NCBI GenBank assembly: GCA_001899775.1
Contig: MKWN01000029.1
Location: 8,291 to 60,186 of the forward strand
DNA from: Thiobacillus sp. 65-29
GTDB taxonomy: Bacteria; Pseudomonadota; Gammaproteobacteria; Burkholderiales; Thiobacillaceae
Length of the DNA stretch: 51,896 bases
Reading direction: 5' to 3'
Positions 18,182-26,401 of the stretch are shown piece by piece. Made by a program: the position numbers and the translations under genes. The notes beneath the pieces are model-generated. The model had not been told where the DNA came from and searched no databases. It was given only the letters and a program-made list of their open reading frames with translations. Every line of letters begins with the position of its first letter. The stretch's first letter is position 1.

Positions 18182-18184
18182 AAT
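18155..18184 (+). promoter_or_regulatory. Predicted sigma-70 promoter of rpoH, overlapping CIRCE
   Basis: TTAGCA at 18155-18160 and TAAAAT at 18179-18184 are separated by 18 bases. Both boxes lie in or overlap the arms of the CIRCE palindrome, so bound HrcA would occlude RNA polymerase. GGAGG follows, about 11 bases before the rpoH ATG at 18213. Predicted by eye only. Confidence 0.55.
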
Positions 18185-18212
18185 AAAATTTGTTACGGAG
18201 GGAAATCCATAC

Positions 18213-19058
18213 ATGACGCAATCCATGGCCTTGCCGGTTCCCGCAGCCTACAGCCTCGACAGCTACATCCAGACGGTCAGCCGTTATCCGCTGTTGAGCC
18301 TGGAAGAGGAGCAACGCTACGCGAAGGCGTGGCGCGACCATGAGGATCTCGATGCGGCGCGCCAGCTCGTGCTGTCGCACTTGCGCGTGGTGGTGAGCGT
18401 GGCGCGGCACTATCTGGGCTACGGCCTGCCGCACGCGGACCTGATCCAGGAAGGCAATGTCGGCCTGATGAAGGCGGTGAAGCGTTTCGATCCCGATCGC
18501 GGTGTGCGGCTGGTGTCGTTCGCTGTGCACTGGATCCGCGCGGAGATCCATGAATACGTGTTGCGCAACTGGCGTCTGGTGCGGGTCGCCACGACCAAGG
18601 CGCAGCGCAAGCTGTTTTTCAATCTGCGCAGCCTGAAGCAGTCGCTCAACGCGCTGACGGTGAAGGAAGCGGACGCCGTGGCGCGCGAGCTCAACGTCAG
18701 CCGCAAGGACGTGCTGGAGATGGAAACCCGCCTGACGGGTCACGACATCTCGCTCGACCCGATGGTCGACGATGATGAGGACGGCTACCGCCCACTCGCC
18801 TACCTGGCGAGCCCGGACGAGAATCCGGCGCAGAAACTGGAACGCGAGCAGACCGAACGCCTGCGCCACACGGGTCTTGCCGCGGCGCTGGAAAACCTCG
18901 ATGCGCGCAGCCGCCACATCATCCAGGCACGCTGGCTGACCGAGGACGAGGCGGCGACGCTGCATGAACTGGCCGCGGAATACGGCGTATCGGCCGAACG
19001 CATCCGCCAGATCGAGGCGCGTGCGCTGAAGAAAATGCGCGAGATGATCCCCGCCTGA
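18213..19058 (+). CDS. rpoH: RNA polymerase heat-shock sigma factor (sigma-32)
   Basis: Directs transcription of chaperone and protease genes. The 281 residues contain region 2 (HADLIQEGNVGLMKAVKRFDP ... VSFAVHWIRAEIHEYVLRNWRLVR), the RpoH box QRKLFFNLR that separates sigma-32 from other sigma factors, and region 4 with a helix-turn-helix (LHELAAEYGVSAERIRQIEARALKKMR). A good GGAGG precedes the ATG. A CIRCE operator overlaps the predicted promoter. It normally follows ftsX but is here displaced by the defence operon. It converges on the cbb3 operon. Confidence 0.97.
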   Translation: MTQSMALPVPAAYSLDSYIQTVSRYPLLSLEEEQRYAKAWRDHEDLDAARQLVLSHLRVVVSVARHYLGYGLPHADLIQEGNVGLMKAVKRFDPDRGVRLVSFAVHWIRAEIHEYVLRNWRLVRVATTKAQRKLFFNLRSLKQSLNALTVKEADAVARELNVSRKDVLEMETRLTGHDISLDPMVDDDEDGYRPLAYLASPDENPAQKLEREQTERLRHTGLAAALENLDARSRHIIQARWLTEDEAATLHELAAEYGVSAERIRQIEARALKKMREMIPA

Positions 19059-19078
19059 CCGGTACGACAGCCCGGGAA

Positions 19079-19101
19079 AGGCCCCGCCGTGTGCGGGGCC
19101 T
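19079..19101. terminator. Rho-independent terminator after rpoH, possibly bidirectional
   Basis: AGGCCCCGC, five-base loop CGTGT, GCGGGGCCT: a perfect 9-bp G+C-rich stem, followed on plus by the T-rich TGTTCGTTTCT and on minus by TTTCCC. It lies between the convergent rpoH and cbb3 transcription units and could stop both. Confidence 0.8.
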
Positions 19102-19148
19102 GTTCGTTTCTGGCGGGTACCTCGCACGGGCGCGCCGCGCCCACCCGC

Positions 19149-19256
19149 TCAGAACAGCTTGGCGACGATCACCGAGAGGATGCTGAACCAGGACCACACG
19201 ATCAAGGCGATGACGACGACCATGGGGAAGCCCTGGAAAGTGAGAAGGTGTTTCAT
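19149..19256 (-). CDS. 35-residue single-pass membrane peptide at the end of the cbb3 operon
   Basis: The peptide starts MKHLLTFQGFPMV and continues as one hydrophobic helix (about residues 11-33) with a short Lys-Leu-Phe end. Its ATG overlaps the ccoS stop codon (ATGA), so translation is likely coupled to ccoS. Position and size suggest an assembly or accessory subunit of the cbb3 oxidase, but no family was recognised. The GTGA/ATGA chain from ccoG through FixH and CcoS to this frame supports a genuine gene. Confidence 0.65.
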   Translation of the reverse strand: MKHLLTFQGFPMVVVIALIVWSWFSILSVIVAKLF

Positions 19257-19477
19257 TGCGTGTGCTCCGTCCGGGTTGGGGAAATGGTAGGCGAATCGGG
19301 GGCCGCGTTCAAGCGGTGGGTGGGAAGCCGCGGGTCGTCGTCGTCCATGAGGATGCGCGCGGCGGGCCCTTCGAGATCGTCGAACTGGCCGCTGCGGATC
19401 GACCACAGGACGCCGACGACGATGAGCAGGACGAACAGGCCGGACAGCAGCAGGAGGAAGACGAGGATGCCGCTCAC
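19253..19477 (-). CDS. ccoS: cbb3 oxidase assembly protein CcoS
   Basis: Small inner-membrane protein needed for cofactor insertion into cbb3 oxidase. The 74 residues have one N-terminal membrane helix followed by the hallmark WSIRSGQFDDLEGPAARILMDDD. The C-terminal tail is longer than usual and rich in Pro and Thr. It overlaps the FixH-like gene upstream by four bases and the 35-residue peptide downstream by four bases. The copper ATPase gene ccoI, which usually precedes ccoS, is absent here. Confidence 0.93.
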   Translation of the reverse strand: MSGILVFLLLLSGLFVLLIVVGVLWSIRSGQFDDLEGPAARILMDDDDPRLPTHRLNAAPDSPTISPTRTEHTQ

Positions 19478-20241
19478 TGGACGACGACCTCGCGGGTGTC
19501 ACGATAGCGTTCGGTACCGTCGCGCTGCAGGCGCAGTTCGGCAAGCCAGCGGCCGGCGGCGGGGAGTTCGAGGACGGCGCGGTATTCACCGGGATTGATC
19601 GCGTTCAGCGCCAGTGTATGCGCGGGCTGGGTAGCACCGGGGCGCAACAGGCGCAGTTCGGCCTCGACGCGCTCGACGGGCAGGCCGGTGCGGTCGCGCA
19701 CGCGCACCGTCAGGGTGCGCGAGGGGCCGTCGCTGTCGAGCCCTGCCAGTTCGACACGCCAGCCGAGAACGGATTCGCGGTGCGCCTGCGAGAGTTCGGC
19801 GGAGACACCCTTGGCGGCATCCTGGCCGTGGGCGACGACGCCGGAAAAGCCGCTGTAAACGCGTTCGCCGCCGAGCCACCAGCGCGCGAGCGGCGCGGGC
19901 AGGCCACGCGTGGAAACGTACAACAGCCCGGCGTTGACGACGACGACGACGCCGAGAAACACCACCAGCAGGACCGGCGCCCAGTGCACGCGGCCGCCGC
20001 GCCGGCGCGCGGCGGTCATGGCATTGAGCGCGTACGCGGCGGCGGCGAATACGGAGATGTGGATGGCGAGTACGTCGAGCCCCGGCCAGTGCGCCGCGGC
20101 GTGGACGAAATACGCGAGCAGAGGAATGAGCGCGGCGACGCCGGCGCGCAGGCGCGGCGACAGGCCGGGGACGAAACTGCCAAGGAAATACAGCAGCAGG
20201 ACGCCGGCAAGCCCGCCGAACAGCGTGACCAGCGTGCTCAC
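19474..20241 (-). CDS. FixH/CcoH-like protein with an N-terminal multi-pass membrane extension
   Basis: A 255-residue protein in the ccoH position. From about residue 90 it resembles FixH: a membrane helix (APVLLVVFLGVVVVVNAGLLY), a short linker, then a periplasmic beta-rich domain ending in RYRDTREVVVQ, the part thought to help cbb3 assembly. The first 85 residues add about three further hydrophobic segments not found in ordinary FixH proteins of about 160 residues. The start is GTG at 20241, overlapping the ccoG stop (GTGA). The fused architecture is seen directly; its role is unknown. Confidence 0.75.
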   Translation of the reverse strand: MSTLVTLFGGLAGVLLLYFLGSFVPGLSPRLRAGVAALIPLLAYFVHAAAHWPGLDVLAIHISVFAAAAYALNAMTAARRRGGRVHWAPVLLVVFLGVVVVVNAGLLYVSTRGLPAPLARWWLGGERVYSGFSGVVAHGQDAAKGVSAELSQAHRESVLGWRVELAGLDSDGPSRTLTVRVRDRTGLPVERVEAELRLLRPGATQPAHTLALNAINPGEYRAVLELPAAGRWLAELRLQRDGTERYRDTREVVVQ

Positions 20242-21674
20242 GGACGCCCGCCCGGCACGTCGAAATGGGCGCCGACGGTACGCGTCTCGTCGGGGTGCGC
20301 GTGCGGCGCGATGACGAACTCGACGCGCGGGGTGCGCGCGGCGAGCGCGGGGTCGAGCCGCACGCTGGCCTGCACCAATCCACTGTGGCCGGAACGGACG
20401 GCGATCTCGCGGAAGTTGCCCAGATCGACCGCGCTGTCCGGAATGCCGCGCACACCGATGGTGAAGGTTTCCGTGCCGTCGCCCTTGTGGGTGATGCGAA
20501 TCTGATAGCGGTTGCGGATGTCGCCGTTGGAGAGCACGACGAACAGTGGCTGGCGCACCTGGCTGACGACGACGTCGAAGCTGCCGCGCGTGGCGATGCT
20601 CCACAGCAGGAAACCGGTCATGAGCACGAGCGCGGCGCCATAGCCGATCACGGAGAGGCGCTTCCAGTGCAGGTGTGGCCTGGCCGGCGTCGCGCTGGCG
20701 AGGTTGCCCTCGGAATCGTAGCGGATGAGTCCGCGCGGAAAACCGAACGAATCCATGATGCCGTTGCAGGCGTCGATGCACAGGCCGCACGAAATGCACT
20801 TGTATTGGAGGCCGTCGCGGATGTCGATGCCGGCCGGGCAGACCTGCACGCACAGGCTGCAATTAACGCAGTCGCCGATGCCCTGCGCGTGGCGTTCCGC
20901 GAGGGTGCGCTGGCCGGCACGCGCGGCAGCGCGCCCATGCGGACCTTCACCGCGGCGGGCGTCGTAGTGTACGGCAAGCGTCTGCGGCTCGTACATCACG
21001 CTCTGGAAGCGGCCATAGGGGCAGACGTAGGTGCAGATCTGCTCGCGCATGAGGCCGGCGGCAAGATAGGTGGAGGCGGTAAGGATGCCCACCGTGATGT
21101 ACGCGGCGGGCGCAGCCTGCCCGGTGAAGAAATCGACGACCAGCTGTGGCGCGTAGGCGAAGTAGGCGGCGAAGGTCATTGCGGTCCAGAACGCCACCAG
21201 CACCCAAAGCGCGTGGGTGCCGCCGACCTTGAGGATCTTCTCGCGGTCCCACGCCTGGCGGTTGAGGCGTTGCCGCGCCGGCCGCTCGCCCTGCACGAAA
21301 TGCTCGATCCAGATGAAGCAGTCGGTCCACAGCGTCTGGAAGCAGAAATATCCGCAGAAGGCGCGGCCGACCAGCGCGGTGGCAAGGAACAGGACGATCG
21401 CGGCAATGAACAGCAGCAGGGCGAGCCAGATGACGTCCTGCGGATAGACGGTGAGGCCGAAAATCAGGAAACGCCGGCCGGGCAGGTCGAACAGCACCGC
21501 CTGCGAGGGCGCATCCAGCCGCGCCCACGGCAGCCAGGGCAGCAGGAAATACACCGCGAAGGCGAACGCGAACACGGCGGTCTTGAAGCGCCGAAACGGT
21601 CCCTTCACCGAGCGCGTGAAGATCGGAATGCGCTTCTGGTAGAGGGCGGGCTGGCTTTCGGTGCCGTCTAGCAT
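20238..21674 (-). CDS. ccoG: cbb3 oxidase accessory protein CcoG (FixG)
   Basis: Membrane iron-sulfur protein that supports copper delivery to cbb3 oxidase, probably by reducing copper. About 478 residues: N-terminal membrane helices, CGYFCFQTLWTDCFIWIEH, the segment LMREQICTYVCPYGRFQSVM, two [4Fe-4S] motifs (CVNCSLCVQVCP and CISCGLCIDAC), one more helix, and a C-terminal Ig-like domain. The ATG at 21674 was chosen because LDGTESQPALYQKRIPIF follows; an in-frame ATG at 21695 is possible. It is the gene after ccoP, separated by 83 bases. Confidence 0.94.
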   Translation of the reverse strand: MLDGTESQPALYQKRIPIFTRSVKGPFRRFKTAVFAFAFAVYFLLPWLPWARLDAPSQAVLFDLPGRRFLIFGLTVYPQDVIWLALLLFIAAIVLFLATALVGRAFCGYFCFQTLWTDCFIWIEHFVQGERPARQRLNRQAWDREKILKVGGTHALWVLVAFWTAMTFAAYFAYAPQLVVDFFTGQAAPAAYITVGILTASTYLAAGLMREQICTYVCPYGRFQSVMYEPQTLAVHYDARRGEGPHGRAAARAGQRTLAERHAQGIGDCVNCSLCVQVCPAGIDIRDGLQYKCISCGLCIDACNGIMDSFGFPRGLIRYDSEGNLASATPARPHLHWKRLSVIGYGAALVLMTGFLLWSIATRGSFDVVVSQVRQPLFVVLSNGDIRNRYQIRITHKGDGTETFTIGVRGIPDSAVDLGNFREIAVRSGHSGLVQASVRLDPALAARTPRVEFVIAPHAHPDETRTVGAHFDVPGGRP

Positions 21675-21757
21675 GGGTGGATCATCTAGGATCATACCTG
21701 CGTTGGGAAAAAAAACCCCCGCAGAACGGGGGCTTCGCGTTGGGCCGTCGGCGCGGC

Positions 21758-22678
21758 TCAGGTGCCGCCGCCGAGCTCGTGAACGTAGACCGTCAGCACC
21801 TTGATCTGTTCCGGGGTCAGGCGGCCGCCCCACGCGGGCATCACACCGCGGTTCAGTCCTTCGGCGACGACGCTGCGGATCGCCGCGACCTTGCCCTCCG
21901 GCGTCGGCGCCGCGGGGACCTTGGCCCACAGCCACACGGCGTCGGTAAGGTTGGGCGCACCGATCTCCTGGCGCCCCTTGGCGTTTTCGCCGTGGCAGAT
22001 GTAGCAGCCGGCGGCATTGCCGTGGAACAGCTGGTCGCCCGCGGCGGCGAGCTTGGCGTCGTGCGCAATGCCGGAGACGCTGGCGACATAATTGGCGAGC
22101 TGGTCGATCTGCGCGTCGGCGAGCACTTCCTTGAACGCCGGCATGTAGCCGCGGCGGCCCTGCACGATGGTTTCGTGGATACGCTCATAGCCGCCGCCGT
22201 ACAGCCAGTCGTCGTCGGTGAGGTTGGGGAAGAAGCTCGGCACGCCCTGGCCACCCGACTGGTGGCAGGGTGCGCAGTTGTCGGAGAACAGGGCGCGGCC
22301 GGCGGAGAGGATGAAGCCGCTCATCTCCGGGTCCTTGGCGATCTGATCGTAGGACATGGAGGCGACCTTGTCGAAGTAGGGCTTCTGTGCAGCAGCGGCC
22401 TTGTTGAGATCGGCCATCAGCAGCGCGCGCGTGTTCCAGCCGTGCGTCTTGGTCTCGCCCTCGCTGTTGACGTAGGTGACCGTCTTGATGCCTGGGGTCC
22501 AGGTGTTGCCGATCGGCCACGAGGGATAGATGATCCAGTAGACGATGGAGAACACCACCGTGGCGTAGAAGGTCCACACCCACCATGCGGGCAGCGGGTT
22601 GTTGTATTCCTGCAGGTCACCGTCCCAGGCGTGGCCGGTGGTCTGTACGGAGTGGGCAGACGGTTTGTGATCGCTCAT
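21758..22678 (-). CDS. ccoP: cbb3 cytochrome oxidase subunit III, diheme cytochrome c
   Basis: Accepts electrons and passes them through two c hemes to CcoO. The 306-residue protein has an N-terminal membrane anchor (about residues 31-52, AWWVWTFYATVVFSIVYWIIY) and heme motifs CAPCH at 135-139 and CYICH at 225-229. The start overlaps the ccoQ stop (ATGA). Confidence 0.97.
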   Translation of the reverse strand: MSDHKPSAHSVQTTGHAWDGDLQEYNNPLPAWWVWTFYATVVFSIVYWIIYPSWPIGNTWTPGIKTVTYVNSEGETKTHGWNTRALLMADLNKAAAAQKPYFDKVASMSYDQIAKDPEMSGFILSAGRALFSDNCAPCHQSGGQGVPSFFPNLTDDDWLYGGGYERIHETIVQGRRGYMPAFKEVLADAQIDQLANYVASVSGIAHDAKLAAAGDQLFHGNAAGCYICHGENAKGRQEIGAPNLTDAVWLWAKVPAAPTPEGKVAAIRSVVAEGLNRGVMPAWGGRLTPEQIKVLTVYVHELGGGT

Positions 22679-22860
22679 TGCTTGTCCTTGTTGGCGTCCT
22701 GGTCGTCAAGGAAGGGGATATCGCGGTAGGACTCGAGTTTCTGCCCGCGCTTCCGGCTGCCGTAGACGTAGATCAGTATGCCGATGAAGGTGACGAAAAA
22801 GATGATCAGCGCCAGCGGCTTGGTGTTCTCCGGACGGGAAAACCACGAAAGCCATTCCAT
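22675..22860 (-). CDS. ccoQ: cbb3 oxidase subunit CcoQ
   Basis: Small (61-residue) subunit that stabilises the cbb3 complex. One membrane helix (PLALIIFFVTFIGILIYVYG) is followed by the basic KRGQKLESYRDIPFLDD tail typical of CcoQ. It sits between ccoO and ccoP and overlaps ccoP by four bases. Confidence 0.93.
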   Translation of the reverse strand: MEWLSWFSRPENTKPLALIIFFVTFIGILIYVYGSRKRGQKLESYRDIPFLDDQDANKDKQ

Positions 22861-22881
22861 GTCAGCCCCTGGCGCGCGCGC

Positions 22882-23628
22882 TCAACGGACGTCGACGAAG
22901 GCGTCGTCGCTGTACTTGCTGAAGTCGACCATGGTGCCGAGCACCTGCAGGTAGGCGACCAGCGCGTCCATTTCGGAAATGCCCGAGTGGTCGCCGTCGT
23001 AGTTGCCGAAGTTGGCCTGCTCGACGAGATTCTTGCGGGCGTCCGGAATATGCAACTGGTGCGCGACGGTTTCGCCGAACTTGGCGACGTTGGCGTCGTA
23101 CTCCGCCTGCGACAGCGAATACGGCACACCGACCTTGCGCAAGGCCTTCATGCGCAGCTCGATGTCGGAAATGTCGAGCCTGTTCGTCAAGAGCCAGGGA
23201 TAGTTGGGCATCACCGACACCTCGACCATCGAGCGCGGCGCGACCAGGTGCTGCACGTGCCACTCGTTGGAGTACTTGCCGCCGACGCGCGCAAGATCCG
23301 GTCCGGTGCGCTTGGAGCCCCACTGGAAGGGATGGTCGTACTGCGACTCGGCGGCGAGCGAATAATGGCCGTAACGCAGCTTCTCGTCGCGGAACGGACG
23401 GATCATCTGCGAATGGCAGGTGTAGCAGCCCTCGCGCATGTAGATGTCGCGGCCGCGCTGCTCCAGCGGGGTATAGGGCCGCACGCCCTCGACCTTCTCC
23501 ACCGTCTTGTCGATGAGGAACAGGGGCGCGATCTCGACCAGGCCGCCGACGCTGATCGCCAGCATGGTGAGGACGGCCATCAGGCCGACGTTGGTTTCAA
23601 CCCATTCGTGCTTGAAATTGAAGTTCAT
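22882..23628 (-). CDS. ccoO: cbb3 cytochrome oxidase subunit II, monoheme cytochrome c
   Basis: Transfers electrons from CcoP to the catalytic subunit. The 248 residues contain an N-terminal anchor (about 15-38) and the heme motif CYTCH at 68-72 within [16 protein letters not shown]. The family stretch [35 protein letters not shown] is present. It lies 19 bases after ccoN. Confidence 0.97.
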   Translation of the reverse strand: MNFNFKHEWVETNVGLMAVLTMLAISVGGLVEIAPLFLIDKTVEKVEGVRPYTPLEQRGRDIYMREGCYTCHSQMIRPFRDEKLRYGHYSLAAESQYDHPFQWGSKRTGPDLARVGGKYSNEWHVQHLVAPRSMVEVSVMPNYPWLLTNRLDISDIELRMKALRKVGVPYSLSQAEYDANVAKFGETVAHQLHIPDARKNLVEQANFGNYDGDHSGISEMDALVAYLQVLGTMVDFSKYSDDAFVDVR

Positions 23629-23647
23629 GTTGCGGTTCCCTGTCCTG

Positions 23648-25102
23648 TCACGCGTGTGCGAGCTTGCCCGCCACGGCGGCGGCGTTTTCGCGCTGTCCCT
23701 GGCGGATGGTCATGAACATGTTCAAGGCCATCATCGCCGCACCGGTGAGGAAGAACATCCCGCCGATGGCACGCATGGCGTAGAAGGGCATCATCTTCGC
23801 GACGGATTCGGCGAACGAATATTGCAGGTTGCCGAACTCGTCGAAGGAGCGCCACATCAGACCCTGGGTGATGCCGGAAATCCACATGGCGACGATGTAG
23901 AGCACGATGCCGATAGTGGCGAGCCAGAAGTGCCACTCGACCATGCGCGGGCTCCACATGCGGGTGTTCCACAGGCGCGGCATCATGTGATAGAGCGAGC
24001 CGAAGGAGATCATCGCCACCCAGCCGAGCGCGCCGGAATGCACGTGGCCGACGGTCCAGTCGGTGTAGTGCGAGAGTGCGTTGACTTCCTTCAGCGACAT
24101 CATCGGGCCTTCGAAGGTCGACATGCCGTAGAACGACAGCGCGACGATCATGAAGCGCATGATCGGGTCGGTGCGCAGCTTGTCCCAGGCGCCCGACAGG
24201 GTCATGATGCCGTTGATCATGCCGCCCCAGGAAGGCATCAGAAGCAGGATGGAGAACGCGGCGGCGAGCGACGAGGTCCAGTCCGGCAGCGCGGTCCAGT
24301 GCAAGTGATGGCCGCCCACCCACATGTACATGAAGCACAGCGCCCAGAAGTGGACGATCGACAGGCGGTAGGAATAGATCGGCCGTCCGGCGTGCTTGGG
24401 CACGAAGTAGTACATCATGCCGAGGAAGGCGGCGGTGAGGAAGAAGCCCACCGCGTTGTGGCCGTACCACCACTGCGTCATCGCGTCCTGGGTGCCGGCG
24501 AACAGGCTGTAGGACTTCATCGAGAACAGGTCGATGGGCATCGCCAGGTTGTTGAAGGTGTGCAGGAGCGCGGTGGCAAGGATGAAGCCCAGGTAGAACC
24601 AGTTGGCGACATAGATGTGCGGCTGCTTGCGGCGCATGATGGTGCCGACGAACACGATCAGGTAGCTCACCCACACGGCCTCAATGAGGATGTCGATCGG
24701 CCATTCCATCTCGGCGTATTCGCGGGCCTGCGTGTAGCCCAGCACATAGGAGACGGCGGCGAGCACGATGACCGTCTGCCAGCCCCAGAAGGTGAAGCTC
24801 GCCAGCCCGTCGGGAAACAGGCGCGCCTGGCAGGTGCGCTGCACGACGTAGTAGGAGGTGGCGAACAGCGCCGAACCACCGAAGCCGAAGATCACCGCGC
24901 TGGTGTGCACCGGGCGGAAGCGGCCGAAGGAGAAATACGGGCTGTCGAAGTTGAGGAAGGGCCAGGCAAGCTCGGAGGCGATCCACACGCCGACCGACAT
25001 GCCGACCACCGCCCACACCAGGGACATGACGGCGAATTTCTTGACGATATCGAAGTTATACTGCTCTGCGGGTTCAGCGCCGGAATGTGTGTCAGTCGCC
25101 AT
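23648..25102 (-). CDS. ccoN: cbb3 cytochrome oxidase subunit I (catalytic)
   Basis: Heme-copper oxygen reductase with high oxygen affinity; it holds heme b, heme b3 and CuB. The 484-residue protein has 12 or so membrane helices, with histidine-containing motifs such as [12 protein letters not shown] near the start, [23 protein letters not shown], and [18 protein letters not shown] with the two histidines expected near heme b3. AGGAGAGG precedes the ATG. It is the first gene of the operon ccoNOQPG-fixH-ccoS. Confidence 0.97.
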   Translation of the reverse strand: MATDTHSGAEPAEQYNFDIVKKFAVMSLVWAVVGMSVGVWIASELAWPFLNFDSPYFSFGRFRPVHTSAVIFGFGGSALFATSYYVVQRTCQARLFPDGLASFTFWGWQTVIVLAAVSYVLGYTQAREYAEMEWPIDILIEAVWVSYLIVFVGTIMRRKQPHIYVANWFYLGFILATALLHTFNNLAMPIDLFSMKSYSLFAGTQDAMTQWWYGHNAVGFFLTAAFLGMMYYFVPKHAGRPIYSYRLSIVHFWALCFMYMWVGGHHLHWTALPDWTSSLAAAFSILLLMPSWGGMINGIMTLSGAWDKLRTDPIMRFMIVALSFYGMSTFEGPMMSLKEVNALSHYTDWTVGHVHSGALGWVAMISFGSLYHMMPRLWNTRMWSPRMVEWHFWLATIGIVLYIVAMWISGITQGLMWRSFDEFGNLQYSFAESVAKMMPFYAMRAIGGMFFLTGAAMMALNMFMTIRQGQRENAAAVAGKLAHA

Positions 25103-25122
25103 GGACCTCTCCTGTTGTGCCC

Positions 25123-25136
25123 GTAAACGGGTTTAC
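25123..25136. promoter_or_regulatory. GTAAAC-GG-GTTTAC inverted repeat in the ccoN leader
   Basis: Perfect 6-bp arms with a 2-base spacer, 21 bases upstream of the ccoN start codon and just before its ribosome-binding site. It may be an operator or a small RNA hairpin that affects translation. It does not match the FNR consensus. Confidence 0.45.
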
Positions 25137-25144
25137 CGCCTAAA

Positions 25145-25170
25145 ATACCATTAAAGATTATTCTTGGTAT
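25145..25170. promoter_or_regulatory. ATACCA-N14-TGGTAT inverted repeat in the ccoN promoter region
   Basis: Six-base arms at 25145-25150 and 25165-25170 flank an A+T-rich centre. On the minus strand the downstream arm reads TGGTATTTT, an extended -10-like sequence, so the palindrome may overlap the ccoN promoter. The Rrf2-type regulator encoded 700 bases upstream is one candidate ligand. No canonical FNR box (TTGAT-N4-ATCAA) was found in this 130-base gap. Confidence 0.4.
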
Positions 25171-25235
25171 AAGTTAAAGACCGCGGATTATAGAGAAGCC
25201 GCGGCCCACCCGCAAGGCCGGTCACCGCGCCCGAA

Positions 25236-25838
25236 TCAATGCGGGGCCGATGCGGCCAGCAGGGTTCGCAAGTCCTGGACGATGGCGCTCGGGCTGCTGC
25301 CGTAAGGCATCAGCAGGCGCAGACGGCCTTGCGGATCGAAGACATAAGTGCCTGCGCTGTGATCGATGAGATAATCGTCGGGACCCTTCACCGCTGTTTT
25401 TTGATAGACCACGCGGAAGGATTTCGCCAGGCGCGCGAGTTCGTCGCCGGGCGCATGGGCACCGAGAAAGCTGGGATCGAAGGCCGGCACGAACTGCGCC
25501 ATCAGCTCGGGGGTGTCGCGCTGGGGATCGACGCTGACGAAGATCACCTGCACGCGCGCGGCGTCCGGCCCCAGCTGGCGCATGGCCTCGGCGAAATCGG
25601 ACAGCGTGGTCGGACAGACGTCCGGACAATGGGTGTAGCCGAAGAACATCGCCACGGCCTTGCCGCGAAAATCCGCCAGCGTGACGGTGCGTCCGCTGTG
25701 ATCGACGAGCGTGAAGCCCCCGCCCAACCCGGCGTCGGTGATGTCGGTGGCGACGAATTGTGCGGTCGGGGACTGCGGCTGACACGCCGCGAGGCCGAAC
25801 AGGGCCACGCAAGCGAGAACCGCGATACCGGCCTTCAC
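25236..25838 (-). CDS. SCO1/SenC/PrrC-family copper chaperone lipoprotein
   Basis: Membrane-anchored thioredoxin-fold protein that delivers copper to oxidase CuA or CuB centres or reduces their cysteines. The 200 residues start with a signal peptide ending in the lipobox LAAC (C19). The copper motif C-x3-C is HCPDVCP (C71 and C75), and the distal histidine lies in YLIDHSAGTYVF. The GTG start overlaps the stop of the Rrf2 regulator gene (GTGA). The cbb3 operon lies directly downstream, which fits a role in its maturation. Confidence 0.93.
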   Translation of the reverse strand: MKAGIAVLACVALFGLAACQPQSPTAQFVATDITDAGLGGGFTLVDHSGRTVTLADFRGKAVAMFFGYTHCPDVCPTTLSDFAEAMRQLGPDAARVQVIFVSVDPQRDTPELMAQFVPAFDPSFLGAHAPGDELARLAKSFRVVYQKTAVKGPDDYLIDHSAGTYVFDPQGRLRLLMPYGSSPSAIVQDLRTLLAASAPH

Positions 25839-26299
25839 GCCTTCAGCTGCTCGAATAGCTGGCCGGGCATGTCGGCCAGGCGATACTTGCCCGATTCCAC
25901 CGCCTTGGCGAGTTTGTCCAGGGTGGTGTCCTCCAGCAGATCGATGATCTTCGCCTTCACCGGTTTCCAGCGAAAGTGCAGCGGACAGGCCGTTTCGTCG
26001 CTGCATTTCTTCAGGCCCAAGAGACAGCTCTGGGTGAACGCCGGACCCTCGGTCAGAAGCAGGATCTGCATGAGGGTGATTTCCGCGCCCGACTCGCGCA
26101 GGCAGAACCCGCCCAGGCGTCCGCGGAAGGAAAACAGCAGGTTGCCCTTGGCGAGGTTCTGCAGGATCTTGGCGAGATAGGGCGCCGGCACGCCGAGCTT
26201 GGAGGCGATGTCCTTGTTCAACACGGGCGTCGCGTTCGGTTGCGTCGCCATGTAGATGAGCGCCTGGACGGCGTACTGGCTGGTTCGGGAGAGGATCAT
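25835..26299 (-). CDS. Rrf2-family transcriptional regulator, likely [Fe-S] sensor
   Basis: A 154-residue winged-helix regulator of the IscR/NsrR/RsrR family. The N-terminus SRTSQYAVQALIYMA and the segment DIASKLGVPAPYLAKILQNLAKGNLL form the DNA-binding domain. Three cysteines, C92, C99 and C105 (C-x6-C-x5-C), occupy the cluster-binding loop; IscR has x5 and x5, so the first gap is one residue longer. ATG at 26299 was chosen over an upstream TTG at 26329. It is co-transcribed with the SCO gene, so it may regulate respiratory genes in response to NO, oxygen or Fe-S status. Confidence 0.88.
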   Translation of the reverse strand: MILSRTSQYAVQALIYMATQPNATPVLNKDIASKLGVPAPYLAKILQNLAKGNLLFSFRGRLGGFCLRESGAEITLMQILLLTEGPAFTQSCLLGLKKCSDETACPLHFRWKPVKAKIIDLLEDTTLDKLAKAVESGKYRLADMPGQLFEQLKA

Positions 26300-26401
26300 T
26301 CCAAGGCTCTGGGGCGGGCTTTGAAGCAATATAAAACAATGCCGTCCGAATATCCAGTTAATGACACACCGAACGAGGGGATATCCTGAAAATTCACCCT
26401 T

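Noticed and set aside
25103..25235. FNR box in front of ccoN
   Set aside because: FNR control of cbb3 operons is common, so it was sought, but no TTGAT-N4-ATCAA-like sequence was found in the gap.
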